Assembly: GCF_020686945.1 (NCBI RefSeq)
Contig: NZ_JAJEPR010000034.1
Coordinates: 1 to 37,151, forward strand
DNA: 37,151 nt
From: Limivivens faecihominis
Lineage (GTDB): Bacteria > Bacillota > Clostridia > Lachnospirales > Lachnospiraceae
Direction of reading: 5' to 3'
A program made the position numbers and the translations under genes. This document shows positions 34,989 to 37,151 of the stretch, in pieces (position 1 is the stretch's first letter; each line of letters starts with the position of its first letter). The notes below the pieces were generated by a model. It ran no database searches. It was not told the DNA's origin and saw only the letters and a program-made list of their open reading frames with translations.

Positions 34989-35035
34989 GGGGACAGGATG
35001 GTACTTGGTGGCATTATCCTGTCCCCTGTTTTTTT
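34989..35035 (+). terminator. Strong intrinsic terminator with no gene upstream on its strand
   Basis: GGGGACAGGAT pairs perfectly with ATCCTGTCCCC (11 bases, 16-base loop) and is followed by TGTTTTTTT. Plus-strand genes upstream end at 32093. It may end an unseen small RNA, or be one of the GGGGACAG-type hairpin repeats common in Clostridia. Confidence 0.75.
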
Positions 35036-35100
35036 GTTGTCTACGCAAGGAAAATAAGAAAAGATAAACAAAAGAACTCATTCTAAAAATATTTATTTGA

Positions 35101-35127
35101 ATTATTTGCAGGAAAGCTGCAAATAAT
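35101..35127. repeat. Perfect 11-base inverted repeat before the AbiL-like promoter
   Basis: ATTATTTGCAG and CTGCAAATAAT are separated by GAAAG. The repeat ends ten bases before the -35 box, a position that suits an operator. No T run follows on the plus strand, so a terminator is less likely. Confidence 0.55.
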
Positions 35128-35137
35128 AGAAGTAAAC

Positions 35138-35166
35138 TTGACTATAAGGTGTTTTGTGAGTATAAT
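35138..35166 (+). promoter_or_regulatory. Promoter of the ATPase-RloB pair
   Basis: TTGACT (35138-35143), a 17-base spacer and a perfect TATAAT (35161-35166). Predicted start near 35173. Confidence 0.85.
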
Positions 35167-35201
35167 GGTATCAGAAAGCAAGTATGTGAGGAGGATCTGC
35201 C

Positions 35202-36374
35202 ATGTTACTTCAGTTTTCTATAACGAATCATCGCTCGATAAAAGAGACTGCCATCATCAGCATGAAGGCAGCCGCAGATAAAACTATGAAAGAAGTCCTG
35301 ATTTCCCCGGATGGAAAGAAAGAACTTGTGCCGGTTATGGCAATTTACGGTGCAAATGCGGCGGGCAAAAGCAACGTTATCCATGCGCTTCTACTTATGC
35401 GGGAAATGGTCTGCGGCAGTTATGCCAAACCGCTCAAAGGTGCAGAGCTTCCCTATGAACCGTTCGCTTTTGTGGATGGACAGACGGAGCCGACTACGTT
35501 TGAGATTATCTATTATTATGAGAGCATCAAATATGCCTATGGCTTCTCCTTCGACAAGGATCGGATTATCAGCGAATACCTCTATCATTGGCCAAACGGC
35601 AGAGAAGCATTGGTGTTCTCCAGAGAGAAAGACGAGTACGAATTTCGTGAGAGTATCCAGGAACAGCTTACCCTTGCCGGACGGACTTCGGAAAACAGGC
35701 TGTACCTCACAAGCTCCAACGAGTGGAACTGCGCCCAGACAGAAAAAGCATATCTGTGGTTCCAGAAAAACCTTCGTGGCTTGATTGCAACAGGTGTATC
35801 GAATGAAAGCACCATTGACGCAATCCGAAAAGGCGGCGATGGGAAACAGCGCATCTTAAAAGAAATGATGCTTGCCGATCTTGGCATCTGCAATGTGGAA
35901 CTGTCCGGCACAAAAGAGAAGCCGATTATTTCCACGGTGCATCAGCTCACGGATGACAGCGGTGAGAAAAAGCAGTATACCTTACTGCTGGGGCAGGAAT
36001 CTGTGGGAACACAACGTTTCTTTTCCAGAATCGGTTTGTGGATGGATGCGCTGAACTCCGGTGCGGTGCTTGTGGTGGATGAAATCGAAGCGAGTATGCA
36101 CCCACTGCTTACCCGACATCTGATTGAAATGATTCAGGATCAGACCACTAACCAGAACCATGCGCAGTTGATCTTTACCACTCATGATACGGGACTGCTA
36201 GATTTGAAATTGCTGCGCCGTGACCAGATATGGTTTGCAGAGAAAGATGAAAAGACAATGCAGACTGACATTTATGCTTTGACTGAGTTTTCTCCGAGAA
36301 AAGAGGAGAACATAGCCAGAGGATACCTGCAGGGCAGATATGGTGCCATTCCGTTTATCGGAGGAGGTATCTGA
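35202..36374 (+). CDS. ABC-type AAA ATPase of an AbiL-like defence pair
   Basis: A 390-residue ATPase of the AAA_15/AAA_21 group. The N-terminal strand FSITNHRSIKE and Walker A IYGANAAGKSN (Gly50-Ser57) are followed by a signature-like ESVGTQRF (266-273), Walker B AVLVVDEIEASMHP (Asp293, Glu294) and the switch histidine in IFTTHD (His328). Proteins of this kind pair with RloB-family partners in abortive-infection systems such as AbiL. TGAGGAGGATCTGCC precedes the ATG. The partner begins two bases after the stop, so they are translationally coupled. GC content is nearer the core genes than to the RADAR-like operon. Confidence 0.9.
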   Translation: MLLQFSITNHRSIKETAIISMKAAADKTMKEVLISPDGKKELVPVMAIYGANAAGKSNVIHALLLMREMVCGSYAKPLKGAELPYEPFAFVDGQTEPTTFEIIYYYESIKYAYGFSFDKDRIISEYLYHWPNGREALVFSREKDEYEFRESIQEQLTLAGRTSENRLYLTSSNEWNCAQTEKAYLWFQKNLRGLIATGVSNESTIDAIRKGGDGKQRILKEMMLADLGICNVELSGTKEKPIISTVHQLTDDSGEKKQYTLLLGQESVGTQRFFSRIGLWMDALNSGAVLVVDEIEASMHPLLTRHLIEMIQDQTTNQNHAQLIFTTHDTGLLDLKLLRRDQIWFAEKDEKTMQTDIYALTEFSPRKEENIARGYLQGRYGAIPFIGGGI

Positions 36375-36375
36375 G

Positions 36376-36999
36376 ATGGGAAGAATCAAAGAGATCGAAC
36401 GCAAAGCCTCCGGGCGAAGAAAGAGAAAACCGGTGGTGTACCTGATCTGTGAAGGGTCAGAAACGGAAATCCGGTATTTCAAAAAGTTCCGTAGCAGAGA
36501 GTGTAATATTGATATTGTTCCAATTCCTTCTCAATATAAATCTGCGGATAAGCTGGTACAGAAGGCACAGGCAACCATCGGGTACAGCCCATATTACCCG
36601 GATGAAGGTGATATCATTTGGTGCGTCTTTGACCGGGATGACAACACGAACGCTATGCTTTCCAAGGCAAAGCAAACGGCAATCAAGGAGGGTTATCAGA
36701 TCGCTTTCTCCAATCCGTCCTTTGAAGTCTGGTTCTTGTTGCATTTCAATAATCAGACCACACCTGTTGAGAATTGCGAAGCTGCCATTAAGCTGTTGAA
36801 GAAAAAAGGCAGGCTGGAGCAGTATGAGAAGAATAAGGAAGTATATGAACAGTTGAAGCCGTTGCAGGAAGCAGCTATTGAACGGGCGAAGAAACGAGTG
36901 GCTACGCTGCAGACAGAACATACGGAAATACTTTCCAGAGAGAGCAATCCGGTGACAACGGTTGCGGAGCTGGTAGAGTATTTGAACAGCAAGCAATAG
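36376..36999 (+). CDS. RloB-family protein of an AbiL-like defence pair
   Basis: A 207-residue protein with the RloB/Toprim-like pattern: YLICEGSETEIRYFKKF (Glu26 to Glu31), WCVFDRDDN (Asp86 to Asp89) and FSNPSFEVWFLLHFN (111-125). The acidic residues suggest metal-dependent nuclease-like chemistry, although the biochemical activity of the family is not well settled. An in-frame ATG at 36340 lies inside the ATPase gene; GAGGAGG at 36361-36367 points to the ATG at 36376. It is coupled to the ATPase. Taken together the pair matches AbiLi/AbiLii-type systems, by motif and order. Confidence 0.88.
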   Translation: MGRIKEIERKASGRRKRKPVVYLICEGSETEIRYFKKFRSRECNIDIVPIPSQYKSADKLVQKAQATIGYSPYYPDEGDIIWCVFDRDDNTNAMLSKAKQTAIKEGYQIAFSNPSFEVWFLLHFNNQTTPVENCEAAIKLLKKKGRLEQYEKNKEVYEQLKPLQEAAIERAKKRVATLQTEHTEILSRESNPVTTVAELVEYLNSKQ

Positions 37000-37009
37000 G
37001 AGAAGGTTA

Positions 37010-37151
37010 TGTTTGAAAATCTGATAATACGGGGGCCTCAGGTAGCTTATGCTGCGTCAGAAGGCGGGCCACGCTTTAACAAATGTAGCAAGAATTCTCC
37101 CACCTCTTCAGGTGGTGAGATGAATTGCACATCTGAGCATATCTGCTCAAA
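37010..37151 (+). other. Hairpin-rich end of window; partial frame, possible IS200/IS605-type edge
   Basis: A frame from ATG 37010, preceded by AGGAGAAGG, is open to the window edge (47 codons) but looks unlike a normal protein (many Ser, Gly, Cys). The DNA holds two strong hairpins. TCTCCCACCT/AGGTGG-T-GAGA lies at 37096-37120, and TGAGCA/TGCTCA at 37134-37149. Hairpins of this kind, after a sequence such as AAGAATTCTCCCACC, remind me of the right end of IS200/IS605 elements with their guide-RNA tail. This is recall, not proof; no transposase or TnpB is visible here. Confidence 0.35.

Larger units (their letters stand above)
34753..35201. other. Gene-free divergent intergenic region
   Basis: 449 bases with no convincing gene. 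They contain the promoter and possible operator of the dehydrogenase on the minus strand, nested hairpins (34916-34966), an orphan plus-strand terminator, a perfect inverted repeat and the promoter of the following defence genes. Each is listed separately. Confidence 0.8.

Noticed and set aside
1..37151. CRISPR array, prophage or integrase genes
   Set aside because: No spaced direct repeats of CRISPR type and no phage structural or integrase-like proteins were found; the 15-base GACAGAA steps are too short and few.

Overview
The window looks like a chromosomal segment of a gut-type Firmicute of the class Clostridia, most likely a Lachnospiraceae member. The grounds are strong AGGAGG-type ribosome binding sites, sigma-A promoters with 17-base spacers, a one-piece tmRNA with tag ANDNYALAA, and the gene order gpmI - eno - secG - rnr - smpB - ssrA. 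No species can be named from the sequence alone.

Region 1 (1-7600) is core genome of moderately high GC. It holds two glycolytic enzymes (phosphoglycerate mutase, a somewhat divergent enolase), SecG, and the RNase R / SmpB / tmRNA ribosome-rescue set, with small unknown genes between them. Region 2 (7812-9680) is a hinge. A membrane-anchored PHP-type tyrosine phosphatase of the CpsB/YwqE kind converges on and overlaps shikimate dehydrogenase. A control region follows, with three 15-base-spaced GACAGAA elements and a promoter whose spacer contains a run of seven G.

Region 3 (9680-23916) is a surface-polysaccharide locus that turns strongly AT-rich after about 11.7 kb. It encodes a membrane nucleotide-sugar 4,6-dehydratase, PLP aminotransferase, GNAT acetyltransferase and small phosphoglycosyl transferase (a bacillosamine-like initiating sugar). 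It also encodes three GT4 glycosyltransferases, a hexapeptide acyltransferase whose start lies at an (AT)8 tract, a Wzy-like polymerase, a TupA-like ATP-grasp protein and a Wzx flippase. A 5'-damaged DUF4276-like relic and a VanZ-family protein close it. On the minus strand at 32178-34752, a UDP-glucuronate 4-epimerase and a UDP-glucose dehydrogenase with a fused XRE helix-turn-helix domain appear to supply uronic-acid precursors.

Region 4 (23996-32171) lies between these two polysaccharide parts and is the most notable system. It is a four-gene operon with its own promoter and a closing hairpin: a TIR-like/TPR protein of unknown role, a large P-loop ATPase (RdrA-like), a 1026-residue divergent adenosine deaminase with all metal-site motifs (RdrB-like), and a two-helix SLATT-like membrane protein (RdrD-like). 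This matches the RADAR anti-phage system. The leading gene is not a component I recognise and may be a new partner.

Region 5 (34753-37151) is a second defence module: an ABC-type AAA ATPase followed by a RloB-family protein (AbiL-like), with a clean promoter and an inverted repeat upstream. It is preceded by a gene-free stretch with nested hairpins and an orphan terminator, and followed by a hairpin-rich end that may be the edge of an IS200/IS605-type element.
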